A stretch of DNA of 64,000 bases, from positions 620,001 through 684,000 of the forward strand of contig JADFUC010001833.1 of NCBI GenBank assembly GCA_019722365.1. Direction: 5' to 3'. Source of the DNA: Lithospermum erythrorhizon (Eukaryota; Streptophyta; Magnoliopsida; Boraginales; Boraginaceae). Each line of letters begins with the position of its first letter. Within the stretch, counting starts at the first letter, position 1. The translations under genes and the position numbers were made by a program. A model generated the notes under the pieces. The model was not told where the DNA came from. It worked only from the letters and a program-made list of their open reading frames with translations, and did not search any database. Shown here piece after piece: positions 1-13,298 of this stretch.

Positions 1-1950
1 AGTTACCACCAAGGATTTAAAATAGGAGGGGTGAAATTGACAAAAATGAAAAAAAAAATTGTGCTTTTTCGGCTCTCACAAAATAAGATAGTGTTTTTAA
101 GGAATTTAATCAGTGACTTTGTTTCAGGGGTTTCAGTTCCGTCGATTTTTAGCGTGTTCCATTCAAATGTGTTAAGAGCTACAAATTTTAGTCAGTATTG
201 TGGCTTTTTTAGTGAAATGACGATTTCTTGGCTTGCCACTACTTACGTTGGTTTGCGACTAAAGGGAGGCGAAATAGTCATTTCACTTGGCGTGTGGCCT
301 AACTTGAGAGAGGGGTTATTTGACTAAAATACCCACTGCGGGGTGTGGGTCGTGTTTTTATGACCATTTTGGGCCAGGTGCCCCAGTTGGAAACCAGGTG
401 AGCCAGGATGGACCCGTTAAAAGAAACAAGGTAATCAGAATAGAGGCTCAAAAGTAGTGATGGGAATGGAAATAAATTGAAGTTAGTGGTTGAACGCTGG
501 CCCTTTCTAATTTCCTCCATACCTATTTATTTTCAATAATAAAATAAATACCCCAATGAAAATTATTAAAATATAAAAATCTATATGTTTGGGTGTATTT
601 TGATGTCACATAGTAGCAGGGTTCTCTTAGATAATTTAGCTACACGAAAAAATAAGTTTAGTAGCGAGGGAGGTTGAAGTGAAGGATGAGCTTGCTCATT
701 GAATCATATAAAAATCTGGAACTCACGCTTCCCACTGCTAAGGCACCTAGCTGGTTCAGGTTTCAGTCTGGCACACTTGAGATCACTAAGCTATGTCCTT
801 CAGGCATGAAATGTTGAAGAGACCCAATCTCATAACACAACACAGAAACTTAAACAGCGTTGAGCAGGCCAGGCCTGAAAAATGCAGTCGTAGGCAAATA
901 AAACCTTAAAATCATAGACAGCGCTGCCTTGAGTGCTGTCTAAGCATCAGCGCTCATCTAGTGATTGCTTGGTATTTCTTATAGATAGGCTTTTTCTGAA
1001 CGCTGTCTAAATTAAAACTTAAACAATGCTTTTCGTAAAATTCTAAAATTGAAATGAAGTAGCTACAAAGGTTTAAATCCTTGGACAACTTTATTTGGCT
1101 AATATTTTTTTGTTTTTTTATATAAAACCTACAATTATTTCTTTTTATGTTTTTATAAAATCAGGCCAAATGAAATATATATAAGTACCAAAATATTAAA
1201 TATATAAATTTCAATGCGTTTTACAGGCACAATTTGTAATTAAACAATACCATCATTACAATTTCCATTTCTATTTGCACAATCAATTAACAAATTCCTA
1301 TTTAAAGTACATCATAAGAATTAAAACAAAAAATAAAAATAAAATCAACATGACAACGTTAAAGCTTCAATGCTGGTTCTATCAATAATTGTATGTTGAA
1401 CATCTATCAGTTCACCACACCTAAAAGGCTGAAAAGAGAGCAATAAAGCAAATAATATCAATAAACATGCTCAAATAGCTCCATACTCAAATAATAATCA
1501 CTTCCTGACTAAAGGAAGAAGAGAGACCAACACATATTTAATGATTCTTATTTTGTGTGTGAACTAACAGACGCAAGGATCTCTGAATATACAAACATCG
1601 CAATTAACATTAAACCAATAAAGCCTACAACAAGTGTAAAATATACATAGAGAATTACCTTAGAGCCAAATTTGAAAAGGGAAGATCGATTTTAAGAAAG
1701 CATGATGTGATAGCAGCGGGGGTCTTAGGGTCATCGGGCATCAATCATTTGCATGATGATAAGCTAAGCAGTGATAACAAAAATAAGACTGAAGAAAGAA
1801 AGTTGTCTACAGTTGATGATCCTGAAATGATGCAAACTGAAGAACTTGACCTTTTACATTGTAATCAACTACAATACATATCATTATAGATACCAAAGAG
1901 GCGAAAACACATAGACAGTTATAGAAGGAAATGGAGTTGTTTCTCCACTT
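1..1950. other. Intergenic DNA with repeat-like segments
   Basis: No convincing gene is seen. Open frames here are short and match no family I know. At about 895-1015 a cluster of short GCGCTG/CGCTGTCTAA motifs occurs in alternating orientation. Such clustered short motifs are typical of the subterminal regions of CACTA-type transposons, but no terminal inverted repeat was found nearby. The rest is AT-rich and featureless. Confidence 0.5.
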
Positions 1951-1952
1951 AC

Positions 1953-2470
1953 CTTCATCCATCATATCAATGTCTCTCAGCCTGAGTTCTCTAGCTATCT
2001 GAAAAACAAAATAAAAATATTTTAACTTGCACTCGGATGAATAAAATAAGAGTAATCAACAGTAACCCAATGAAAAAATAACAGTAATTGGTATCTGATA
2101 AAACAGATGAGCATTAAGTACTTGTTTGGCGGCTGCTAGGTTGACATCAAGAATAGCTTTCTCCTGGGAAGTCCCTTGACCAAGCATACAGTGGCCTCCA
2201 TTTACATCGATGGAAACTAGAGCCTCTGTCTGCTCAATCACTAAATCAACCACCATTTCACAATTCATAGTTGAATAGTTCAACTCTCTTAACCTATGTT
2301 GTAAACTATAAAATTATTGATAGCAAATTAATAAGTAGCTTGCCTTTTCCAAGGAGGTTGTCTATCTCTTCCTCAATTTTATATTCATGAAAAAGGGGAG
2401 TTCTTTTGCTGTACAACTCAACTCTTCCACAAAGATTAGGTGCTATTTCTTGTAGATAGGACAAGTGAGA
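1953..2470 (-). pseudogene. Fragment of a plastid RNase E/G-like endoribonuclease gene
   Basis: Three exon-like pieces on the minus strand match the catalytic core of chloroplast RNase E/G (RNE), an endonuclease that processes plastid rRNA and mRNA. The piece at about 2343-2466 reads SYLQEIAPNLCGRVELYSKR and then EYKIEEEIDNLLGK. The piece at about 2122-2265 contains LVIEQTEALVSIDVNGGH and GTSQEKAILDVNLAAAKQ. The piece at 1953-1998 reads IARELRLRDI joined directly to DMMDEG. Breaks are visible. At about 2241-2257 an extra base puts a TGA just after the NGG triplet that precedes LVIEQ. In the last piece about nine residues of the conserved GGIIVVDFI stretch are missing. No N-terminal S1 part or C-terminal exons were found. 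Splice borders are partly preserved (AG before 1998, GT after 1953), so this is a decayed genomic duplicate and not a processed copy. Confidence 0.75.
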
Positions 2471-2479
2471 TTGCAGAAG

Positions 2480-3645
2480 TTAATAATTGTGAATTAGGAA
2501 AACAACTCAAGTAACCAGAATATGATAAAACTGACATTTTGGTAATAAGCTGCACCACAATGGAGCCATCAAAGTTAATATGATACTTTCGATGCACATA
2601 GCTGTATAATGAAGCCATATTAACATTTGCCTTCTAGCCGCTTTTTGTAGTAATGGCATCTGAACTCAAAATATATGACCTCCATAGAGAAACTCAGAAT
2701 TGGCTGTGAAAGCAATAAACGCTGATTTGAACATATGTAGACGAGAACTTCCCTCCTGTTTCTGGGAACAAGAATCACCAAGAAAAGTGTCTAAAATGCT
2801 ATAAACTAAGAAAGTGATCAGAAAAAATTTGCAACATCGGTGAAAAGAAAAAGTTTAGTGCAACTCAGAACTATGATTATAATTACTAGTGATGAAAGCA
2901 TAAGACCACTAATACTCATTCCATGTTTACAAGGAAACATAAAACATCAATCATGCAGTAGAAGGATAATAAGGCATCCATATTCAGTGAAATCAATCAA
3001 CTACTGAAAATGTTAAAACTGTGTTGAGGCAAACAAACTACAAAAGGCAACAAAACATCAAAATCCAAAGAGAGCTTACAACAGTTACTGTCGAGTCTGC
3101 AATATTAGAAGCATCCTCATTCAACAGAGAAATAATCCGCATCATTTACACGAATGAGACAGAAATATCATCATATATTCTAGGTTGAGTTAAGATACCT
3201 CAATCCTTGGAATTGAATATTTCCCAGAGAGCAAAACCATAAACCAATGGAATTCATCAACTTCCACTTGTTAATTGAGGGAGAAAAATCTAGCCATATA
3301 ATGATTTTCAGTGTGCAAGAGATAAAGAAACTATAAGACTAATTGCCAGTTGCCACACTATCACAGAATACCATTTTTGTTTGTTAGTAATATTCAACCT
3401 CTGCAGCGAATTTTGGAATCGCTAGACCCATCATCTTCATGGTCAACACTCTTGATATTCCTACAAAAAAATGATTATAAAATTCATAAATTTAGACACA
3501 AATAACATAAAATTCAATAACAGCTAGGTAGACACGAGCACCAACACCCACTAGCTCCGGATACTACAGAGCAATCCGAATCGAACTCAATTATAATAAA
3601 ACAGTTAATAAAGAATACAAATGACATTTTTGTTAAGAATCAGGT
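2480..3645. other. Non-coding stretch, nothing recognised
   Basis: AT-rich sequence between the RNase E relic and the minisatellite. A minus-strand piece at about 3402-3466 is open and flanked by plausible splice signals, but I cannot assign it. It could be a lost exon of the neighbouring relic or chance. Confidence 0.4.
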
Positions 3646-3650
3646 TGTTA

Positions 3651-3862
3651 TGATAATTAACCCTAACTCATAAAACAATCTAATTAAGAACAAATTCAAA
3701 CTAATTAACTTTAAATTGAACAAATAATTAACCCTAACTCATAAAACAATCTAATTAAAAACAATTTTAAACTAATTAACTCTAAATTGAATAAATAATT
3801 AATCCTTACTCAAAAAACATTCTAATTAAGAACAAATTCAATCTAATTAAATTAATAATTAA
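3651..3862. repeat. 71-bp minisatellite, three units
   Basis: A unit that begins at an AACCCTAACTC box and runs through TCTAATTAAGAACAAATTC and ACTAATTAACTTTAAATTGA recurs with a period of 71 bases, at 3659, 3730 and 3801. The third unit is more diverged. Each unit contains a telomere-like CCCTAA box. Confidence 0.8.
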
Positions 3863-4775
3863 TTTATTATCTAACAAAAATTAAATTTAACCCTAATTAG
3901 TAAGAGAGAGAGAGAAGTGCTGAATGACTGACGAAATGGGGGCAAAGAAATCGGAGGTGCAAGAAATACCTGGGGGGGAGCTGAGGGTATGTTGGGTTTC
4001 GATATGAAATATGAAAACTACTTTGGCCTCACATTTGTAAAGTGTATTAGTTAGGAAGTTTTTATTAAGGAATAATTATTATTTCGCTAAAGGGATTCAC
4101 GGTGTGTATGCTTGCTAGTGTTTGGGTTTGGAGGTACTGTATGTTGTTAATTTATTATTATTTAATTTATTTAAATTACTTAGTATAAACTAAATGAGAG
4201 TTAGAAGAGAGAAACGAGACTATATTTGGTTGCAAATTGGAATCTTTGTGTTATTGGAAAGGTTGGCTGGAAATAGAAAGATGTTTGATGGGATTGGGAT
4301 TGGGATTTTAAGAGGCCATGAATTCTTAAGCAATGGGACATGAAGCACCTGATATATCAGTCTTGTTTGTGGAAGTATCTACTTACTCTCTTTATCTTCT
4401 GCTTCTTTGCTTTTTTACCGGCAAATATGTTGAAGATTATACACCTACTTTTCTATGATTGGAAGAATCCTAATTAAATTCCATTTTGCATATTGAGGCC
4501 TCTGCGGCGTTTTTATGCTTTTAGGATTGGAATTACAAGAAAAAATTAAAGGAACGCTAACTAGAGAGATCGAGTAGTTTATAATAAGCTTATAATCATC
4601 ATGTTTTATGGTTTAGTATCATTGATGTGGAATAGGCAGGAGAAATTTGGGTAAACACTATGGAAAAGAGGTGAAAAATAACACATTTGATTTTTTCTTT
4701 TCTTAAATAATACTCTAGTCGTCTCTTGAAATTCTTTAAAATATCATTCTTCTTTCCTATTTTTCAAAACATCAC
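3863..4775. other. Intergenic, nothing recognised
   Basis: No gene or clear repeat. A GA-rich run lies at about 3903-3916. One short open frame from 3925 ends after 27 codons and matches nothing known. Confidence 0.4.
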
Positions 4776-5112
4776 CACACGCCCCACGCCCCACGCCCCA
4801 CGTCGCTACCGCTGTCCCTTGAAAGCAAAACCTAAACCCCCAAACCCGATTGAAATCTAAACTCCCGCCCCCAATTGAAATATAAAACACTTACCGCTAT
4901 AATTTGGAATTACGGTATTGGGAAGGGCGGGGAGGTGCGATTTATAGGGGGAGGGATGGCGTAGGGGTAGGGAGGGTCGCGTAGGGGGTAGGGGTGTCGG
5001 AGTTTTAGAAGGGAGGGGAAGAGGGAGAGGTGAGGTAGTGGACGATAGAAGCGTATTAGGGAAGGATATGGCGATAGTGATGGTATTTGGTGGGCATGGG
5101 GTGGGGTGGTGG
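4776..5112. repeat. Strand-asymmetric GC-rich low-complexity block
   Basis: A 7-bp tandem ACGCCCC runs at 4778-4803. It is followed by about 190 bases (4921-5112) in which the plus strand is built of G-runs (GGGGG, GGGTAGGG, GGGGTGGGG). The composition is far from the surroundings. The overlapping Pro/Ser-rich open frames on the minus strand are a by-product of this composition. Confidence 0.7.
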
Positions 5113-8100
5113 GGGTGTTGAGTGAAGAAGAAAGCGAAGAAATGAGTATTTTTAAGCATAATTTCTTGGGGAGGCATATTATTGCCAACAAAAGAAAAAA
5201 AAAAAGATCAATTAATTTTCTTCGAGCCCAAGTTGAGCCATATTATTTACCCCAAATTTACTCAAATAGGTGTTGGATTTTACGGATTCCTGCAAATAGC
5301 AATTCTGAAAATAAATGGCAAGGATTCTCACGAATATAGTAAAAACTAATAATATCTCACAGTGTACACTTTTCTTGAGGATTGCCGAGGCGGAATATAT
5401 GCGGGAAGCTACGGCATCGGCGTAGATTATGCAAGAATAGTCGCGCCTTCGGCGTATAAGCAGACCTTACTCGTGAGAGGCACTGCTAGAACTCTTTAAA
5501 ATGAGATTTTCGCCTACTAGACGCCCTAAATGAAGAGAGGAGAGAGGAGTGCCAGAGCGAGATTGGAAGAAAAGCGGTGCAAGTTTTCGTCTCCCAATTA
5601 GCTTTTTTATATAATCTTTCGAAAATCACTCACTTTTTAAAGAACTTCCAGAGATGTGATGAAAGCCCCATTCACACTTAAGAACCATCTAGAATATTAG
5701 AGTTTTAAGGTACAAAATCTTCTCCTCTTTTTCACTAAATCTTGATGGAAGCTAGAATAGGTGTTTAGTGTTTTTAGAATCTTACACCGACTTAGCTACC
5801 AACGTAAAGGCCGCATTAAAGCGGTGGGTAGAATATTCAAATGACGATTACCAAAAGAAAAAGTTCTGGGCCTTTATCTCTGCCCGTCTTGGTGATGGAT
5901 TATGAGGTGTATTAGATTTCGGCGATATTCTATCTGATTATGTTTTGGAATCAGTTATAATCGTATTATAGTTCGTTTTTAGTTGTTATTATTAGCGACT
6001 GTGAGGCTCGTCGACATTAACAATATAATAATTTGCATGTTTACAACCGAACATCGCGTATAATATATAGAAGATTATGAGAGGACCTAGTAAGCCATCA
6101 TAACCCAAGTTAATCAGGAGTTACCTAATATATTAATTGTCCAACAATTAGCATATATCCAGGAAGTTTGTTGTTATGATGGCATGCTTCAAATACAATA
6201 AAACCTCGCTTTGGGAAAATCTATCTGGAGTACCGAAATATTTGCTCAAGGAATGTCGATTGAGATTAGGAAATTCATGATCTGATGATCCTAAATGGAA
6301 TTGATTGACTGGAGATCTTTGACGGATTTTGGATTTGGACTTGAATCTTCTGATTTAATCCTTTGGATTGAAGAATTTAGACTTGGTTTAATGTTTAGAC
6401 GTCGTGTGATCTTTAATTTGGATTCCCCACGGATCTTTGGACAGTAGATCTAATTTGGACTTGGTTTTGTGTCTCATGGATATGAGCTGGATGAGATCTG
6501 GATAGGATATAGGCTTTCTCTTTAGAACGTCTTTGACTTTGGATATAGTCGAGCACGAATTGTCTTTATGACTTGATCCCGTATGATTGTATGGACTTGT
6601 CTTGATGCTTGGAACTTGATCAGGACAAAAACTCAGGATGAGATATTATTATTAAATTGGTGCCTTAAGCGACTTGATCCCTTGATTTTTAATGTGAATA
6701 TCTTATAATCGAGAGGGTGTTTTCAGCAGCCAGATACTTGAGGGGGCTATACGGTTTATAACATCTGCCCTAGATTTTTCTTCTGATGTGGCCTTTGCAA
6801 GCAGAAACTTAATCCACAGCAGTGATTTGATTCTGTGAGATACAATGGCATTCGGATTCTCTGGCTCAGTTTTGAATGATGCATTCACAAGTTTGATGGT
6901 CGACTCTTAATATTAGGCCACTTTGTTTTGGTTGAAGATTTTTGCTTTGCTTTGTTCCTGAGATTTAGTAGCTTGTTTGGGAGCTAGGTTGAAGATTTGG
7001 TGGTTGGTGGTTTTCACTTGAAAGCAACAAAACTTCGAGAGGTTTTACTTGGATAAATACGCCCGAGTTAAATTTTGTCTTCAAATTCTACAGATTTTGT
7101 TGTATTTTTTTGTTTAATGCGGGTTGGCTGTTTTTTCGTTACGAAGGGGGTTTATATTTTTCGGGCTTTCTTATGATTAAGTTTGATCATGATCGCGTGG
7201 ATTATGATCTTAAGCTGTTAGTTTTCAGAGACATGGAATCTGGGCAAAATCAATTTTTTATAAAGTTCTCTTACTCAAGGAAGCTAACATGCGCCAGGGG
7301 CGCCTGGCCCACATGAAATAATACAGGAGAGAGGTGCGAGGTTTCCCAAGGGTGATGGCGATAACAACGTCAATAAACCCTTGTTCAGATTAATTTCGGA
7401 GGCTTATTTTTTTATGGAACCACTATTATTTGTTCGATTTTTATTGTGGAATTTGAATCGAAGCCACATACACTAACATGGCTTCATGCGATCGGCAGGT
7501 TATTTAATTGATTTAATAATTGGACAATTTGAATTTAAATTAAAAATAATGATAAATTTTGTGGCTTTTACACATATGCTGAAACTCATTTTTGAAATTA
7601 GAGATCGAAAGGAAACTATCTTTACCTCTTGTCTTTTAGACTGTTTTTGTTTCCCTTGATTACTTGTCTTTATAGCATAGAAGATATTGTTATTTTACAT
7701 TTCAGTTTTTTTATTTTTTTTTTTTAATCTATTTATGAATGGCTGGGAAGGCATTGCAAATGGAAGTATTAAAAACTACATACATACGATATCACAATAG
7801 GATTGTCTTTCTAGGGAGATTGGGAGAACTAATAAACCAACCGGCAGAACTTTTCTTTTTGTTTTGTTTCTTTCAGAGACAAATGAAGCAACGTCCATAC
7901 ATAATAAGTCATTGATTAATGTTTAAATTAAGTATTTAGAAATTTTGTTATTTTGTTTCAATACAAACTTGGACAACATCGAAGATGGCTCTGGCCATAC
8001 AAGTCAGTTAGCGTCTGATCTTGATGTCAGGCCAAGAGCAACCGATGTTTTAGAGACCAGACTTTAAATTGATTTTATGAATTAGGAATGCTAAATCGGG

Positions 8101-8890
8101 TTTAAGCGTCGGCAATTTTTCACAGATTGTAATTTTGAAAAATTCAAAATGTAAAATAAGTTGATTATTCAACGACTAAAACCCATTGGGTGCTCTATTT
8201 ATATAAAAAACCCTAACCTTTTTACTTAACTACAAAAATTGTGCCACCACAGGCCAAATAGCCTTGCCCATAAAGCTGATGTAAGCTCACTTTCCATGCT
8301 TGGGCCTTTCCATACTCTGTCGAGCTTACGTAGAAGTCGGTTTTTTAAATATTTTTTCGGTTGTTTAATTCTTTGTTGTATATTTGTTGTTTGTTGTTAT
8401 AATTATTTGTTTTTAATTAATAATTTAATTTTGTTTAATTAGTTTAAATATGAATTTGCAAATAATTATGATTTTAATTAGTTTAATTAGATTAATTAGC
8501 AGGATTCTGATTGGATTCAGTAGTTTAAGTGGGTTTCGTTTTTAATTTGTTATTTGTTTTAGTTATAGAGTTTTAATTGATTTTATTGGTTTTAAGGAAT
8601 TAAGGTTTAATTATAATTTCTTTTAATTCGATTTTTGATAGTTAAGTTAGATTGTTTTAATTGAGGTGATTGGTTATTGTTTTGCATGATGGAATCAGAG
8701 GAATAGAAATAACTAGACTGTTATATAGCATATATCATGAGAGTAATGCTCAGGCTGAAGATTTTATAATGATATTTTTAAATTTATAATGTCTTTTTAT
8801 AATACTTGGCATATAACTAATTTTGCACAAATAAACTATATTTAGTATATATAGGAATAATTAAGTTAAGAATTTTTTATGGAGTATTGA
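5113..8890. repeat. Decayed transposon-derived DNA, unclassified
   Basis: The stretch contains islands of higher GC rich in CGGCGT/GGCGTCG-type words (for example 5380-5470), separated by AT-rich sequence. Such words recur in other repeat tracts of the window. No reverse transcriptase, integrase or transposase motif could be read in any frame. An open frame on the minus strand at 6703-6888 is unassigned. A TATA-like TTTATATAAA at about 8197 precedes no gene. Confidence 0.4.
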
Positions 8891-11800
8891 AGGTGTATGG
8901 GGTGTATCGATTAGTAGGCTTAGGTTTGCGTCGGTTATTAAAAAAATTATTGCTGCTCTAATGAATTTTTTAAGTAATACTAATAAATTATTATGTACGT
9001 AAATGGAAGGCTGTATATATTATTTAAATATAAATAATTAGAAAATATTTATAAACATTGTTCGTGATAAATAAGCTATAACTTATTTCTTTTATATATA
9101 TATATTATTAGCGTGTGGATATTTTATAATATTTTATATTTATAATAATCTATAATCTTTTAACTTATAACTAATTTTCAATAGCTATATACTTATTATA
9201 ATATTAAGATAATTGAATTAAAATAAAAATTAATTTCATGGGAAAATGATGTGGAATTTATCGGGAGTTGGCGTTAGTGAGTTGAGGCTTCGGTTGGGTG
9301 ACGGGTTGGGCGTCGATTATTATTAGAAACCAGAAGCAGCGGCCGATGCGGGTAATACATATAAAGCCGAAAAAATAAGTGAAATAGTCGGCCCAACCAA
9401 AAAAATCACGCCTCACATAAATACGCTTCCTCAGCCCGACTGCAGATGGGTATGTTTGATATTGTTATGTTCGAATTATGTTTAATTATATTGATTAGAT
9501 TTCAATTAGAGACTAGCGATTATTCCGAATTTTTTTTGTTTTAATTGGTATCCATTTTATTATTCCATTATGATTAGATGTCATTATGACGGAAACTATT
9601 AGTTGTGATAATTAAGTTGAGACATTCACCCAGCGCGGTAATTTTGTTAATTTTAAGTTAGTAATTATTGAGTATATGTTCAATTATGTTATGTTCAGCT
9701 TTGTTTAATTATTAATTTTGTATATTCATACTTGATTAATAAGCGACTTCCGTGTCATTCAAAGAAGAAAAAGATCGGGCGGCAAAGAAGAAGGAGGAAG
9801 AACAACGTAAAGTCGATTGCAAAGAAAAGGTTTTGATATATACATGTTATTAGCCTCGGCCTATGATTGTGTAATATCGAGGAAGATAAGCGCGAGGACG
9901 ACATGGCACCATCGGACCCGGAACAAATGATGGGTGGATGGCCAGCGTTCGAGGATGGAAGCGGCGTGAAAACATTTTGATCACGACATATCCAAATTTT
10001 TATTGAGAGCCGAGAAATATTCACCGGTTTGTGTTAAAGACCGGTTTTTAGTCCTTTTGGCAAGTTTGGGCGTAACTTTACATTGTTATTATACGTGTGT
10101 ACAATTTATCAAAGGTTGTGCGTAGAAGGAGCCATATATGTCACTTATCACTCAATTATACGGACAAAAAAAGAAATCTGGGGGAGAGATATAGATGTTT
10201 TCTCAAAACCCGGCTGGATGATGAGTTGAAGAGGTTGTGGCGCATCTTGAGTCTTCAGATTTCGATGCGTCTAGTTCGCCGGAAATTCAGCGTAATGGTT
10301 TGCTTTATGATGTGAATGATTAATGATTTTCTGCGCTTGACATGTTATCACGGATGGGCCTACGTATTTAGATTAAGGCGTCGTATTGTATGGAGCATAC
10401 TAAAAACTTCATTATAAGAGGTTAGAATTGCTGCATGGTTTTTGATTGCGTCCTTTTCTTCACCATAGGATATCTGGAAATTATGGGATGCGAAATCGTT
10501 TTTCAAAGGGGCGGACTTATCGGACTCTGCAACAAGAGGCTTTAGCAGAAGATGAGGCTCATATAATCTGCAGTATCTTTCAGGTGAGATCACTGAGCAC
10601 TGAGAGGAACAGGGAGTCGGGATATAATGTTGGCCAGTATATTAGGATTTGAGTTATTGGTCGACAAAAAAATCGGAACCACTGACAATAGGCTTGCATT
10701 GCATCTGACAGTGGCAGTTGCACTATATTGGGAACGAAAGACAATGAGCAGGCAGGATTGACACCCAGAATAGACATTACCGACTTTGAAATGCATATGT
10801 AGGACATTGATGGGGAGGCGAAGCCAGGCTGCAGCAACCTGGAAAGTCTCAGGAGTGCTGATAAGAATCATTTCAGCATTTCATCACATAAATCGTAATC
10901 GCTAGGAAATAATGGTGCATTATTTTCTTTAACATTTCGGCGACAGCTGCTATGCCAAAATTAGGAGGAACAACTGTAATATTGTTGAGGATCTTTGAGA
11001 TGGAACAATATTCCCCACACGACATTCTTTGATGTGATAAGAAGCGCCTACGATACATTTACGCATGAGGCGTTGAATGGAGATCAGGTAATTGGATGTA
11101 CCCGTTTAATTAAAATTGAGTATTTGAGCTTTGATATTATATGTTCAAATGCGGTTTATATATTTAATTATTTAACTAACATTAAATGTTTGTAGATTCA
11201 ACAGGGGAGTTGGAAGAAATGCTAGAGACAGAGACCCACGTCTGAAGAGATTGATATGCTGAGGCTGAGGTTTAATCGTCAGGGAGGCAGATGTACCAAA
11301 TGAGCCAGGAAGATGCAGTATTTTTGCTGGTGTTTTAGTTACCCAGGAGGCAGGATTTGATGAAACATCAGCATTTTTTTATGACTAGCAAGCATTACCG
11401 ACCTAAATTGATACATGAATACAGCCAGTGTATTTGACCGTGTTTCAAATGAAATTAAATTTTTGTGTAATTATAATAGTTAGCTGAAACAAATGAGTTG
11501 GAAGTAGGGGATGTACCGTGATTTGGTTGAGAGAGAGGTTCTTGAGTTTACGGAGGGAACTGAAATAAATCAGGTGTAGGCAAAATTTGGGTATGGTTTT
11601 ATATCACCATGGATAATCAAGAGGCAGGCTTTTCGGGACAACTTTGCAAGTCGTCCGGCTATTGAAATTCGCCAGTGAGAGACTCATTAATGCGTTTTCT
11701 CTTTGACGTGGTTAATAAACAGGCACTTGTCCAGCCGGGTTTGTCAAGGTTCACTCACTGGAATGATAATGACCGTATTTGATTAATATGGATTAGGAAT

Positions 11801-13298
11801 TATAAATGCGACGTAAATTATTTTCTTTGAGTGGTATTGGTTGACCTTAGCCGAGGGTGGATCTGGATACATCAGGAATGTATTAGTTCGAATCAAACAC
11901 AAGAAAGCGGGGCCTCTGGATGACCCATTATCTCGTATGGTCTAGTGATATATCTTCCGGTTAAATAGCATGCTTGTTGATGTGTTGCAATGAAACTGAC
12001 AGCTAGAAGGCGAGTTAAATTAGAATTTCTTATCTCTGAAAAATAATGGATATTATTGACTTTAAATCCCAGAGAGACATCTTTTTCAAGGGCAGCGATA
12101 TGGTGGCATGGTTGGAGGAGATATTCAAATTTGTTTATTGGGAAGATGATGCAGGACCGGCTTTGATAGTGATGCTTCGAGTTCGAGACAGACTACGGGA
12201 TAACGATGTCGACTCGGTATTTGAGGGCAAATCACATTATGAACTAAATTGGGGTCAATGTTTTGATTTCTAAGTTTTTGCGAAAATGATGACAGAGTTT
12301 GTATTAAGCCTCAGTATAACGTTGCAGAAATGCTTAATGACCCAGTTTTCTATTTGTGTTGCATGTGTTTTTGTTAATAAGTTGTCAAATCGATTTTCAT
12401 GATATCGATCCGGGTTCAAATTTTCAATATTCCATTATAGGTGAGGAGGTTTGAAACCATACCACTCCTACATGTGAGATTTCTAATCACATGTCATTAT
12501 GCTCTTTTGCAGCACTTGTCGCCCCAAAACAACTTTGATTTCCATAACATTTCAATTTTTCAAATTGGAAATAGGAATTACTATTTACCAGTTTAGTTTT
12601 TTTAATCTTTGATAATAATGTTATTCCTTTCTCGTTTTTATCGTTTGTCTCTTAATCTTGCAGTTTTGTTTAATTTTTTGTTTATGTTTATTGTAGGGAA
12701 AATTTCAGATCAAAAAATGATATGTTTTACATGTTTGTTTTCATTGTTTATCTTTGTGTTATTTGTTTATGTTTTATTATAGGAGGAAATAAGTCAAATA
12801 CAAATAAGAGGTAATTTCTCATTCTTTTTGTTGGTCATTTATTATTATTTATGTTTAAGATATGTTTTGGGTATTTGTTTAATGTTAGGTTTTAAATGTT
12901 TTTATCAGGATATTAGTCTCGAAGATAAAGTCGGTCTTCAAAACAATTTTGTCTAAATTGAACTTAGGCGTCGATATCACGATGTTAGTTTGGCGTGGGT
13001 ATTAAATAAATAAAAAGTAAAATAACTCCATAAGTTGTGATAATAGCCAAGTAAAATCAGGCAGCGATGCTAGGCCGGCATGTAAATAAATAAAAATAAA
13101 AAGTTGCTTTGAGTTTGGCAGTTGAGGCTAGAACCCAAGCAGACCAAATGGAATGGCATGCGGCCTACAGTAAGCGTAGGGGTCAGAATTAGCGTCGAAA
13201 AGTAGGCGTCGGTGATATCGACTTATTTTGGAATTGGGGTATGCTCGGTGGAATGTCGATTATCGGATCGCGTTTGTCACATTTTTATATAGTAGTGT
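8891..13298 (+). mobile_element. Probable DNA transposon remnant, CACTA-like right end
   Basis: The right edge at about 13281-13298 reads TTTTTATATAGTAGTG, which on the minus strand is CACTACTATATAAAAA, the classic terminus of CACTA (En/Spm) transposons. Both flanks (about 8925-9320 and 13080-13270) are rich in GGCGTCGG/GTCGAT words, as expected for subterminal repeats. The interior (9750-12300) has higher GC than the surroundings and several short plus-strand open frames (10446-10652, 10995-11195, 12046-12273), but I could not match these to TNP2 or any other transposase. The left end is not located. Family membership therefore rests on one terminus and the subterminal composition. Confidence 0.35.

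Noticed and set aside
4857..5191. Overlapping Pro/Ser-rich open frames on the minus strand
   Set aside because: Produced by the G-run composition of the plus strand; several frames are open at once and none has a domain.
10360..11195. Cluster of short open frames on both strands suggesting a transposase
   Set aside because: I tried to fit hAT, PIF/Harbinger, MULE and TNP2 signatures by eye and none matched, so no protein is called.
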